Source of the DNA: Pyrocephalus nanus
Lineage: Eukaryota > Chordata > Aves > Passeriformes > Tyrannidae
Direction of reading: 5' to 3'
Assembly: GCA_038380795.1 (NCBI GenBank)
Contig: CM076271.1
Coordinates: forward strand, 17,375,001 to 17,439,000
DNA length: 64,000 bases
The position numbers and the translations under genes were made by a program. Under the pieces are notes generated by a model that was not told the DNA's origin, made no database searches, and saw only the letters and a program-made list of their open reading frames with translations. Below are positions 10,320 through 21,630 of the stretch, one piece after another (the first letter of the stretch is position 1; the number at the start of each line of letters is the position of its first letter).

Positions 10320-10570
10320 CTTTGTTCTGGCGCTGCAGATAAGAAGCGGCTCCGCGGCGGGAGCCGCCGCCGGCGCGGCGCGGGGCGGCCCGGGGGGCTC
10401 TGCCGGCGGCACCTGGGGCAGCGCCGGCTGCGCGGCCGCGGAGCTCCCGCCGCGCCCCGTCCCGCTCCGCTCCGCGGGCAGCGCCGGGAGCCGCCCCGCC
10501 GCCACCCCCCTCCCCAACACACACACACACACACACCCCGGCCCCGCCGGGCACCGCGCAGGTTACACAC
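10320..10570 (-). other. Candidate first exon (leftward transcript) ending at a strong donor
   Basis: On the minus strand the island sequence ends in CGCCAGAACAAAG|GTAGGTTG, a strong match to the donor consensus, with the exon end at 10320. The upstream limit is unknown; 10570 is only a nominal bound within the island. No ATG with good context was found in a frame that clearly continues, so this may be a 5' UTR exon. It is a plausible start for the gene whose last exon is at 5833-6012, lying 4.3 kb upstream in the correct orientation, but a further exon is needed to make a protein. Confidence 0.35.
10517..10536. repeat. (AC)10 microsatellite
   Basis: Ten AC units lie inside the CpG island, preceded by a C-rich tract. 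They account for the Cys-Val repeats of the spurious minus-strand frames. Likely length-polymorphic. Confidence 0.9.
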
Positions 10571-10589
10571 GGCGGGGGCCGGGTGCCGG

Positions 10590-10741
10590 GAAAGGAAGAG
10601 TTCGGCAGGATTTATTTGACACTTATTTTCCGGGCAGCCCTTTTGTGGAGTTGCGCCGTTTGTTTCTTATTGTCTGAGCAGCAGTTGGAAGCGTCTCCCC
10701 GAGGGGGCCCCTCAGCCCGGCTCGGCCGCTTTGACAGGGAG
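10590..10741 (+). other. Candidate first exon (rightward transcript) ending at a donor
   Basis: On the plus strand the island ends in TTTGACAGGGAG|GTAACC, a usable donor with the exon end at 10741. The frame reading through it is open from a GTG at 10583, not an ATG, and includes a hydrophobic run that could mimic a signal sequence. I do not recognise it. A non-coding divergent transcript is at least as likely as a protein gene. Confidence 0.22.
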
Positions 10742-10745
10742 GTAA

Positions 10746-13700
10746 CCATATTAGGATGTGTATGGCAAAGTAAACAATAACAGAGTTGCAATGAAATGGA
10801 ATTTTTTTTTTTTTTCCTTCTTCCAGCTAATGGTGTTGGTGTCAGTCCTGTTTTTAGCCTTTTCCCAGTAGTTTTGTTTTCTGGCTTAAACGGCCCATCT
10901 CTTTTAAAAATTTTTAAAAAATACATTAAAAAAAATAAAATGAAAGAACGGGGAGGCAGAGGGGGGTGAGGGGGAGAGGCAAGTGGTACCAGCTTCCCAA
11001 CTGCTCACTGCGAGGCTGCTGGAAATGTTTTGGGTTGCAGTGGGGAAAGGGGGGGAGAGCACTTTTAACATCCAAATAAAGACATGTCAGTTTAATCATT
11101 GGGAAGAAAAAAAAAAAAACAACACACATTAACGCCCGCATGCATTGCCAAGACCCATGGTAGAATGAGGGAGCAAGTGGGACAGGGAGGACAGGCACTA
11201 AAATTACAATTTTGAAAGAGGGGGCAAGTAGATTAGAAAAGTCTAGTCGCGTTTTGCACAAACATTGTGAACTGGTGGGATGAGCTAAGTTGTGCAAACC
11301 CCTGCAAGTCTGCTGGCTTTAAAGCTTTGAAATCACTGCTTTTACAGGACAGAGCACTTTAAGCAAATTGTAAAATGCAGGTGTCAAGTTATTCGGTTTA
11401 ATCAGAAACAGAGCTCAGAGCAGCCACCATGCAAAGGGTCCCCTACCAGCACAGTCGAAAGAAAAGTTCTGCAGCAAGAAAACACTCTTAAGTCGAACAA
11501 TGTTATTTTAATACCTCGATTCCACGTCCTAAGCAAATCACCAAGAACAACAAGTGTAGCATCTCCTCCCAGCGAGGGATGAGGCAGCCGCTGGCAAGCG
11601 CTGCATGCTGAGGCTCAGCACTAAAGCCAGCCTGCAAGGGGATCACAGCTAGAAGATGAAACAAGTTTACACGTCTTGGTGACGGCAGATTGGGGCAGCT
11701 CTCTGGTACAACAGTCCCACACAAGCTGTTGAGCTGTCTGCACCACCAGTGAGCATCCTCTGCCGCTCAACGGCCGGGAACATGGAGCGCGCCTCTGGAA
11801 AGGGCTGACGGGGATCGCTGATGCTCCCAGCCTGTACCAGGCACCAGCATGATAAGATACGGCACGAGGAGAGGTTGAAGGTAGATAGGCAAACAAAGTT
11901 GGTATGAGATCACACGCTTAATATAGAACAAAGGCAACATATTTCTGACAAATATGATGCACGCTTACCCTGCCAAATTCGCTTGTACTCGGCTAATCCA
12001 CAGCAATCAGAACACCAGTGTTGACATCTAATGGTACCTGCAAGCATCTCTCAGCCTTTCCACATGGCGTAACCCTGCCCCGTTAACACCATTTAAATTT
12101 TTCAACCATCCTGTTTAACCTAAACATCTATGAAATTACACAGCACATTACTCATCCATGCTATGTGTGCGACTTCCCCCCCCCAACAAAAATAAAAAGT
12201 TAACTTAGCACGCTGATATCAAAATCAATAAATCACACGACCAAGTAGCAGTTCAAAAGTTCAAAGACATGATGGCCAGTTCACTACGGCGCAGCACTCA
12301 ACCAATAATAACTTGACTCCATCACTCCTCATAGTATAGACAATTTCATGGCATCATTTTCATTAGCCTGTCTCACTGAAAATTGCTAGCTATTTATGTA
12401 TACGCTAAAATAAATTAGCCATTTCATCGAGCACCGTGATTCTTATAAAATACATTAACACAATACTCAATTTTCCAGTTGGAGTAAATAAATAAATCAA
12501 TAAATTCAATACAGAGTAATTTTTTTTTTTTTTTATTGTGGAGCTTCAGCTCTCAGCATAAGTGTTTTTATTGGGTTTATTTGTTTCAATAAAAATTGAA
12601 ATGGGCCAGTGATCTTAGCAGTAAGATCTAGGGAAAAAAAAAAAAAAACAAAAACCCAGCCCTATCTAATATTAACAAAGTATGCTGTGCAGTTCAGCCA
12701 ACTGGTAATACATAATTTTTGGTCAAAAATCACTTTCATTACAGTTACTAAATAGCCACTCGATTTTGAAGAGTTCTTCTCTCCCCTCATGACCCTTGAT
12801 GAGGAGGGGCAGCATTTTGCAGCCCAGGAATAAGTCCCTGGGCTTCCCTGGAGGGGGCTCAGGTCCTGCCCAGCTCATTCTGCTGGGCTGGGGGCAACCT
12901 CATACCTGATGACCTGGGTGCTTCCATGGAGAAACCTGGCATGAAAAAGTTACCATCACTCATGTTCACTACTTTTAAGCACTCACTGAATATTATATTT
13001 AGCCTGGCTGTGGGTAGGGGAATTTGGCATCAAGGATAAGAAGGCAGGATGGGAGGATAAGGAAACATGGGAGCAGATTGGACACCCCAAGACTTAGATA
13101 CTTGAAGAGGGCTGTTGACTCTGGCCCTTTAGGTCTGTGATGCACATGGCCAATAGATCACGGGCTATTTGGTGGTGACATCCTACTGGTACAACTCAGT
13201 GCATCCTTTGGGGACCTCAGATGCGGCTCAGGGCAGCTCATGCTCTACAGAGATGCACTCAAGCAGTTCCTCCCCCTGCCTTGGGTCAAACACTCATCAT
13301 GTCAGGGACAGGGCAACAGGACGATTCAGAATTGGCCCAGCAAAATGCTCATACACGGGCAAGAACCCAAACTGCCCCAGTCCTCCTGCTACAGTAACAA
13401 CAGAGCAACAGAGGGGACCGTGACCCACCAACAGTCTCGTGGTCCCAGTAACACAGCGCTTCCCTGCAAGTCTAACGCTTCCATAACAAAACATCCACCT
13501 CCTCACTGATGAGGACAAGAACCTGTGGGGAACCAGGAAGAAATAAAATATACCCCTTGTGACACGAATCCACTCTCAGCAGTGAAAAAACAAATGCATT
13601 AACTAACATGTACCATGTAAGCCCATAATGGTTCAACATAATTCCTTTAGAAAGGCTGCCTGTGAATAGCACACTTTGCAAACTGCTTGGTGCTAATGGG

Positions 13701-16280
13701 AGGGTACTTTTTGTTCATATTCACTCTTTAACCTAATCAGTAGAAAAGTAAATATCAGGTCCCAATTTTAATGACTGCCTATAAATAAAAGCTTTTACAC
13801 AAAATGCACAGTTTGCAAAGATAACGATTTTAAGTATGATGTCACTGGTGACCTCCTGAACTACATGGCACATGTCAGACAGACGTCTGTTTCTTAAATT
13901 GCGGTAATAAATTAGTAGCCACAGAATCAGTTCTGTCAAGAAAACGTGAAGCTTTCCTATTCAGATAAAAGTTTAATGACTGTTTCAGTTTAGGTTCACA
14001 AGTTAAGATTACTATTGATGAGGGGGACCAATGCAGAGACAGCTTCATCTCCCTCCTCTTCCTCTGACCCCTGTGCAGTATTACTTCACCCCAAGAGGAT
14101 CCAAGGCTCTGACACACATGGAAGGCTTTTCTGTAATTTACACTGATTAGAATATTAGTATTTTTTAATACGATACATGCATACTTGTGCAGGTGTGACC
14201 ACTAACACCACCCAACGTACCACGTCCCATCTCAATTACCTGATTTTCAGTTACCAGTGAATTTGCCCAATTATAACCTTTTGCACTGAACTCTTCCCTT
14301 GCTGAGTGTTCTGCCACTAGCAAAAAACTCAATCCAAAACTCCCAAGGTACTCCTGGAAACAAGGAACATCGCTGACCTACCATGGTGAGCATCCCTGAT
14401 CACCACTTCTTGGATAAGCCATCAAACTCCCACACACTGGAGCACAGACATGAAAACATGAAGGTAAAAGACTTCAGTGGGAAGCAGGTGGGTAGCACCA
14501 TTCCCCACCTACTGCCTCGTCCTCTTCCTCTCTGCCCCCCAGCTGGCAGGCAGGGGTACAGGAAGCCACCTGATTTGAATAGAGAGGAGACATCACCAGC
14601 TCAGGAAGCAGGAAAACAAGCAGACAGGGACAAGGAGGCCAGAGAAATGAACCATGACTGCCTGAGCACATCACCTATCTCATACTGAGGGTTGCTTACA
14701 TTTCCTATCCATTACAGAGAAACTAAAGAATTTAATCCAGTTTGGAGCATTTTTGGAGACCTGTAGCTTGGCCAACCTGAGATCAAGTTGTGTAGGTATA
14801 CCCAAAGCAAATTTCCTAAAATCCCTGACTAGAGTGTGACCTCCCTCCTCATTTTCACATTTTAGTCCTAAAACATGGAAAATCCTAAGGCTGCTTGGCT
14901 AACTGGTGTTGTGTGTTCACACACTGCCAAGCAGCATCTATTTCTCTAATCCTTTTCTGAGAAACAGCTGCAAGGCCTTTGTGGAAAGTTCTGGACATTG
15001 AAAACTTCAGCCCAAACAGGGCTGGCTTTTAGTCATATGGGGAACAACAAGGCTTTTCAACAAGAGGTGTGGGTCACTCTAGAAGTGTTTTGTTTTTTAG
15101 TAGAAAATGTCAGTAAAGAAAGAAGAATTTTTTTTTTTTTTTGCTGGTTTCCCGTGAAACATCAACTTTGTTTTCTCATTTCTCATCCTGCGTACAGCAC
15201 TGGTAAAAAAAGCTTTATGCCTCAGTATGAACGTAACTACATAACATGCAGGAGGGAGTCATTAATTGTCAAGGCTTTCCGCATCTGACTAAGGGGTCCA
15301 CGCTCTTCAGGAAAAAAAAGGCACATTGCCTTTTCCTCCTTTCAGCCTCTCTAAAAGATAAAACCCAAAATACCCCTCACCGCCCCTGTTGCCAACTCTG
15401 CAGGAGGGTGCAGGCAACAGCGGTCCTTACAAGCTGTGTGTGTCCCACCTGGGAAGGGCAGGGCAGGGCAGGGCAGAGCCCCACGGTGCTGCTGGGCCGT
15501 GCAGAGGCTCTTCTGCTCCAGTGCTCACAAAGATTTCTCGCCGGGCAGAGCCTCTGGAGCAGCTTGAGCTTATGATAAGCAACGGCATACTTAACAGTTA
15601 CATGTTACCGTTCATGATAATGCAATATTTCATTTGGGTGATTTAGAAGTCCCTCTTGACCAACTTACAGTGAGACACCAAACGCTTCATCAATCACAAC
15701 CATTTTTATTCACAATCCAGCGCAAAAACTACAGGGAGAGTTGAATTTTCAGCAACTCATTGGGGAGGGGATTGCTACTAGCTCTGAAAATCCTCCTATC
15801 TCACCAATTTTTATGTTAGATTCAAATATATTTTCTTCCTAAGCAGCATTCCATTTTCCTGCCTCTCTCTGCCGCGTTTCTTATCGTGGCAGGGTGAAAG
15901 AGTATCCAATTTAATATCTGTTTTGCAGGACAGGAGATTTTTTCATATCTTATGCACTAAGGAAAGCTGCAGGGGATGGCTTAGCAGGCTGAGCATCAGG
16001 TTTTAAATACCTAGACTCCCTGGAACCACAGATCCCATCAGGTCGACTGAGCCCTTCATGTTTCTGGGGTAGATAAATTAAGTGTCACGCTGTTTACTTT
16101 GTCAGGATCTGTTCAATGAGGCCTCTGCAGTAAAGGTCCTGTCTGTTCTGCATGGAGCTGAAGGTTAAAGTCTCATGTCAAAGACACAGCACCAGGTGAC
16201 ACCTTGATCTTACTAACTCTTAATGGCAATTCTGCCATTTCTGTTAAGAAAGACAATCCAGAGATCTGCTCCCAAAACTC
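10746..16280. other. Long non-coding stretch
   Basis: No supported exon. A C/T-rich minus-strand frame at 10926-11297 and GC-richer patches at 11.5-11.9 and 12.78-12.93 kb give short open frames without splice borders or codon bias. Poly(T)/poly(A) runs occur near 10801, 12520, 12634 and 15130. Donor-like minus-strand sites near 12904 (ATCAG|GTATGA) and 14240 (ATCAG|GTAATT) stand alone. Confidence 0.45.
15456..15475. repeat. (GGGCA)4 tandem repeat
   Basis: Four perfect 5-bp units in a GC-richer patch, preceded by one imperfect unit. Confidence 0.85.
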
Positions 16281-16282
16281 GC

Positions 16283-16352
16283 TGCAATGTTACTGGGTGA
16301 CTGAAATTATTCAACGGCTTATCTGCCTCGATTTTGGTGACTGTAAAAGGGG
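16283..16352 (+). mobile_element. MIR-like (CORE-SINE family) remnant
   Basis: The order TGTTACTGGGTGACTGAAAT, then TCTGCCTCGATTTTGG, then GACTGTAAAAGGGG resembles the middle of MIR elements: a TGxGTGAC motif, then TGCCTCAGTTT, then CTGTAAAATGGGG. It is heavily diverged and no ends are visible. MIR-type copies are ancient and present at low numbers across amniotes. Chance resemblance is possible. Confidence 0.3.
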
Positions 16353-16625
16353 AAAAAAAAATACATCTACACCTCCCAGATGTTTAATTCATAAGTTATA
16401 CAAAACTTTCAGATCTATGGATGACAGAAGAGAGATATTCATCATTTTTACAGCCTGATTTCTGTGGCTGGAGGTAACCCTATGTTTCTGCAAAGTCATA
16501 CCCTCTTCCCACTCCTCTGCACCACACGGAAGCAGCGGCCGAGCCCTCATTAATGGTTCACAACAGAAGCTTTTTAGAAAGAAATTGCTGGAGAGAAGTA
16601 GTGCAAAATAATCAGGAAAGACAAA

Positions 16626-16648
16626 ATATTATTAATAATAATAATAAT
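16626..16648. repeat. (AAT)n microsatellite
   Basis: A short run of AAT/TAA units. Confidence 0.8.
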
Positions 16649-19600
16649 CACAAAATCAGATTTGATGGCAATGTGCAGAGGTACAAACCCATTCTCACAC
16701 ACACAAAATCTCCTCAACCTTGGACACCTAAGAGAGGTCCCTCCATCTCCAAAAGCTCTGATTCATGGAGAACAGGCTCAGTGTTGAAGAAAACAGGATG
16801 GTTTGAGGAGAGCAGCTGGAAATACTCACTTGGAACCTATTCCTAGCCTTACTCTTTCCTTTCCAGCTACCATTATTTTAATAGATTTAGATACATAGGG
16901 TATTCTGGGAAAAGTGGGTGAATGGAAATAAAATGTAACAATAGAAAAATTGAGTTCTTCAACATAATTTCCCTTTTAAGTAGAAATTAGGCAGAAAACA
17001 TATTTCCTTTTGCATTGGTTAGGGAAAGGATTGTCTTTTGATTTGTTTCCACAACAGCTGACAGTACACATTCCCTGCTTAGAGTACCAGAAATAATCAT
17101 TATCACTCCCAAAATGTGTCTTTTGATGACGTACCAAACATTATATGTGGCTGTTGGCTGTACTGGCTGCAATTCCTTCTCAGGTGGTTTAGCACAACTC
17201 CCACATTTTTCCTCCCAAACTACCCGAGAACCTGCTGGAGCTCCAGCCTACAGACATTAAGGGGCAGGAGTAAGAGACAAGAAACAGTCCTTCAGCTCTA
17301 TTTACACATTATTACATTCAAACTGGTTTTCAATGGTTTTTGGTTAACAGAGAACACAGTATCGAGCCATTTTTTAAAACCACCTCGTATTCAAGCTAAG
17401 ACATCCAGTACTGCAAGGTACTATTTGCATTGCAGAGGGGAAAACTTAATCAAGGAAAGGAACGAGCCAAATAACTCCGGGTAAGGCCTTTTTTTACTGC
17501 AGTGCTTGGTACATTTGTTTCTTAGAGGCAGGGCAAAGGCCCTTAGAAAAGGTGATCAAAATATTCCCTGCCAAACCTTTGCAAACCAACCAAATCCAAC
17601 CCAACCAGCAGAAACCACTAAAAACAACAAGGACTTTGCCCAGAATCCATCTACTGATCCTGGAATCTCAGTATCCATAAGTTTTCAATGCCTTGGTTGA
17701 GGATGTGCACCCTACATATTCCAGAGGGAATATGTAGGCAGGGGACAGAGCTAAAGGATAAAAAACAAGGCAGGCCTGGGAGGAGGGCTGTGCAGTAAAA
17801 CTAAACCCATTACAACAGCTTCTCTTCCAAAACTGCTTTGAAATAATTGTTAGAGCGCCTCGTTAGCTGGCTCTTTAAAGACAGTTGGACAAGAACATAA
17901 ACAAATGCCTGACCAAATTTCTGTCCCCCACAAAGCCCTTGCACGGCTGCTGGCTGGCAGGTGTGTCTCCACTCACAGAGCGTCGTAAATCCTTAAGGAA
18001 AAGGGGTGGAATCAGGAAGATGGAGGTGCATCACTCTCCCAGACACATGTCTTGGCCCTGAGGATGCAGAGTCAGTGCTACAGCTCTGCCCTTCCATCTT
18101 TCTCGGCTCACCCTAAGGAGATGCCCTCCATATTCCCATGTACTCTCTTTGTGCTCCTTGCTGAGGAAAACTCAACTGGCCCAAAGATTTCCTGGCTGCC
18201 TCAGGCACTGGCAGCTTTTTTAGCAAATAGGCAAATCCTTCATGTCCAGCACATCCCCGAATGCACTCAACCATGTCCAGAGAGCCTGGCCACAGGTCCC
18301 AGCTCAGGGAGTGAAGCAGAAAAGATTATCATTGGCCTTGACTCCAAGCTCCTGTTTCAGTGCTCCAAGTCACTAGTGGTCAGCAAGGAGACTTTCAGAT
18401 GTGCTAGCGCATCCAGAGGAAAAAAAGCTGGAATAAAAAGCCATCAGGGCCATGCCTCCTATCCCAAGGGTGAGCCAGGATGCTCTCCCTGGCAGTGGGC
18501 TCCCAACAGGGCTCTCTGACAGCTGGTCACACCCGCTACTTCAGATCAACAAGCAAACCATAGTGAAAAATATAAAGGACAAGGCGAATTTTAGATGACA
18601 GTGAAATATCCTTCCTCTCTATCAGGTCTGAGGGGTAGAAGATGAAACAGGATGGAACTGGTTTTGGTTTAAAGCTGTAAAAGAATCGCAGGGAGAGAGC
18701 ACTTACAGAGAAATGTATTTTCATGTAAACTTTTATGCGCCCATCCCTTGTAGCTGGACATCAGGGAAGATGTTAATAAACATCATCAGGGGGAGAAAAA
18801 CACAGTAAAAAAAAAAAAATCATACCACAAACCCATCTCTTCCAAGCTCTTCGAAATAGCTCTGCAGCTATATACTGCAGGGAGCCGAGCACACTCAGAT
18901 ACAAGTTTGCATCTTAAACGTAAGCACACATACATACAAACAAGGTTTTGCAGATATTTGTTAGCTGTACTACAAGATTTTCCAGGGCTGGTGCTGCAGC
19001 TTATGTTACCGTGCTTTTATATAGCTGCAGATCAGCCCCCTAAGAAGCAGCCTTGGAGAGAAGCTGAAATAGTGACAGTTTGTGTTGCTGGGGATATTTC
19101 TGAGACGCAGTTGCTGTTTACTGTGTTTCTATTTCCAATCAAGCTGCAAAGTCCACCCATAAAACATGAGGAGGCATTTCTTTGAGTGTGGGACAGAGCA
19201 ACACACACACAAGGAGGACAAACTCTTCAGCTGCTACGCCTGGGCAGAGCTCCACCGAAATACTCTCAGTCTGATCTACAGCAGAGTATTTGGCCCATGA
19301 AGAACAAAACTATAGTCAAAGTCCCCAGTTACGAGGCTTCTCTCAGTATATATTTATGCACAAAGCTCAAATAATTTAATACCACGCCTCACTAATCATG
19401 TGAATGCACAATTCTTGCAGGGGCAAATGGTTCTTTTATCTCGTGCACCTCTTGTTCTTGGCTGGAAAAGGTGCCTCAGAATCTTACTAGCACTTTTAAA
19501 GGTGGCATCTACCTATCTTGTGGCACATACGATCCAATGGGATTCATCGCAGGCTCCCCAGGAGAGATTACCTATTCCATGAGGAGTCAGAAACTACTCC

Positions 19601-21400
19601 TAGTGATGGCAAACCACAGCCTATGGCCTATTGGACAACTTCATTCCACTTCAAAGGGAAATCAGCTAAAACACTCTGGGGTATGTTATCCTCGTTACAC
19701 CCCGTTAAGGCTAATGATGGCACCAACTGTAAGAAAAATGCTACAAACACCTAAAACAAGTCAAGAATAGGCAAAAGCATATGTAAAGGGATCTAAAAAG
19801 CATTTCAACATAAAACAGTTTCCTTCTTTATTCCTTTCCTTAAGAGCAAGAGGCTTGCAGGATTGCAAAAACATGTAATTTGCCAACAAACGTACAAACT
19901 AAAGCTCATGAAAAATAGTGAAATAGAGACTCAAATTTCAAGGCCAGTACAAGTTCATAATAAGAACTGAAGATTAGAAAACTGGCTCCTAGAGAGAAAA
20001 AAAAAAAGAACATAAATTCCATTTTTTCCTAAGAAAACTATTTCCTACCAACTTTAAAAACAAGAATGCCTCCAGTGATCTGACTGGGCTCTCTGTGATG
20101 GTTTTGGCTTGAATCCCTTGCCCCTCCTCAGCTGAGTGGCTAAATGTGAGTCTAACCATGAGGTTCAGAGGGTTGTCTTCTTCTTCTTAACCTTCCACTT
20201 CATGCATCTGATTTTAGACAGCAGTAAAACCACCTTTCAGGAATCTCCCTTAGTCTTAGCTACTTCTGAGGTGTGAGTTCATGTTTCTGTCCACATCTGT
20301 GATGCCAGACTATTGCACAAGGACAACACTGAGTTAATATATTGGGGTTTGGCCTTTTTCTAGTTTTCTATGGGTTTTTTATTCATTTGTTTCTTAGAAC
20401 CATCACAAGAGCAGTTCAACAGCTCTGAAAGTGCCGCTCTTGCACAAATTTTGACACGTAGACAAAAAACGAAATACAGAGATGATCTCTTAAGATGCAA
20501 GATTTGCGATGACAACTTGCAACTGTCCGTTATGGTGGGGCAGTGTCATGACTAATTATTACCTTCGTTAGACACCCAGTGACAAGACAGGGCTGTCACC
20601 ACAGCCCACCAACACTTGTGTGTGAGTATGAAGTGAGATGGGGTGAGAAATGAAAGAGCCCTGACTGCTCCTTGAAGAACCGTCCTCCTTCCAACCAGCT
20701 GCTCTTCCAAGCCACAGGACGCTTTCCAGCGTGGTTATGAGCTCCACCTCAGTCTGGGCTGTTCAAGATGAATCTTGTCTTTGAGCAAGCAAGAAAAATT
20801 CACAAGGGAGGAAAATCAGATTTGGAAACTAAACGTTTTGTAATCTCCTGCCATGCAATTTGGCTTTCAGGCAAAATTCCAACCCTTTAAATAGCAAAAC
20901 ACCAGACAAATACACTGTCTTCTACAATCTCCTGGTGTACTAAGGACAGAGTGTGATGTGATACCACACACATTTAAAAGCTGTACAAGCAGAAGGGAGT
21001 CATGCACCCATGCACAGGGGTAGAGGAGACAGCAAACATACCACAGAAAAAAATAAAACTGAGCCAAAATAACCACTTCTGTTACAACAAATTTATCTTC
21101 TCGCGTTCCCCTGCCGAACTGGGCATGGCTTTCCTGGCACAAAGAGCATCTGGGTGATCCGTGGTGCTGCTGCTGAGGTGACTCCCTCCATCAAGAGAGC
21201 CTGGAGCATCCAGCCTTTGGCCAAAGAAAGGGCACGAGACAAGGAGAAAAGAAACACCGGCCAAGGCTGACCAGCAGTGCTGAGCACTACGACAGGCTCT
21301 CGGGCATGACCGGGCTGTTGCACTGCTCTTATCAGCACACACGAGTTCAAGGTCAGCCTTGATGCACTTACTGAAAACTGACACTGCCCTAGTCCTGCAG
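16649..21400. other. Non-coding stretch
   Basis: No supported exon. The 155-codon plus-strand frame at 18052-18519 lacks exon borders and a recognisable domain. A perfect hairpin lies at 17711-17738 and is listed separately. An A run occurs near 18807. Nothing else stands out. Confidence 0.45.
17711..17738. repeat. Perfect 12-bp inverted repeat, 4-bp loop
   Basis: CCTACATATTCC (17711-17722) is followed by AGAG and then the exact reverse complement GGAATATGTAGG (17727-17738). As RNA or single-stranded DNA it would fold into a perfect 12-bp stem with a tetraloop on either strand. It is too short for a typical pre-miRNA. No T-run follows, and no transposon ends were recognised around it. Confidence 0.75.
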
Positions 21401-21424
21401 TCAGCACGGCTTCAAATCAAGGCT

Positions 21425-21630
21425 CCCAATTATTAGCAGTTATTTTGTTTATTATTGTGGGGCCTCGGGACAAACAAAAAAGGAGCCCCATTGTGCTCAG
21501 CGTCGTAAAGAAATGCTTAATTAGCCTCCTCATAGGTTGTTCCCTTGAGCGTCTTTCAAACGAGATATTTTCGAACATAAATAAATTCGAATTTCAGAAT
21601 TCCAGAAATCAGCTCCCTGAAATTTGTTTC
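21425..21630. promoter_or_regulatory. Candidate conserved non-coding block
   Basis: Repeat-free AT-rich sequence with retained CpGs (near 21467, 21500-21505, 21549, 21560, 21571, 21588), several homeodomain-like TAAT/ATTA cores and a TTCGAA. There is no sustained reading frame with exon borders. The call rests on appearance only. Confidence 0.28.

Larger units (their letters stand above)
10085..10745. promoter_or_regulatory. CpG island, candidate bidirectional promoter
   Basis: CpG density and GC content rise abruptly from about 10085 and fall after 10745, in strong contrast to the AT-rich flanks. The densest part is 10340-10500. Vertebrate CpG islands of this kind usually mark promoters. 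Splice donors on opposite strands point outwards from it: minus AAAG|GTAGGT at 10320 and plus GGGAG|GTAACC at 10741. That arrangement is what a bidirectional promoter would show. No TATA box is obvious. The long Gly/Arg/Ala-rich open frames on the minus strand (10236-10570) are explained by GC richness and begin without a proper ATG. Confidence 0.65.

Noticed and set aside
10236..10570. Three overlapping Gly/Arg/Ala-rich minus-strand frames in the CpG island
   Set aside because: All follow from GC richness and the CA repeat; none begins at an ATG with a plausible continuation.
18052..18519. 155-codon plus-strand open frame
   Set aside because: Starts without an ATG in good context, has no domain or exon borders, and ordinary codon use for non-coding DNA.
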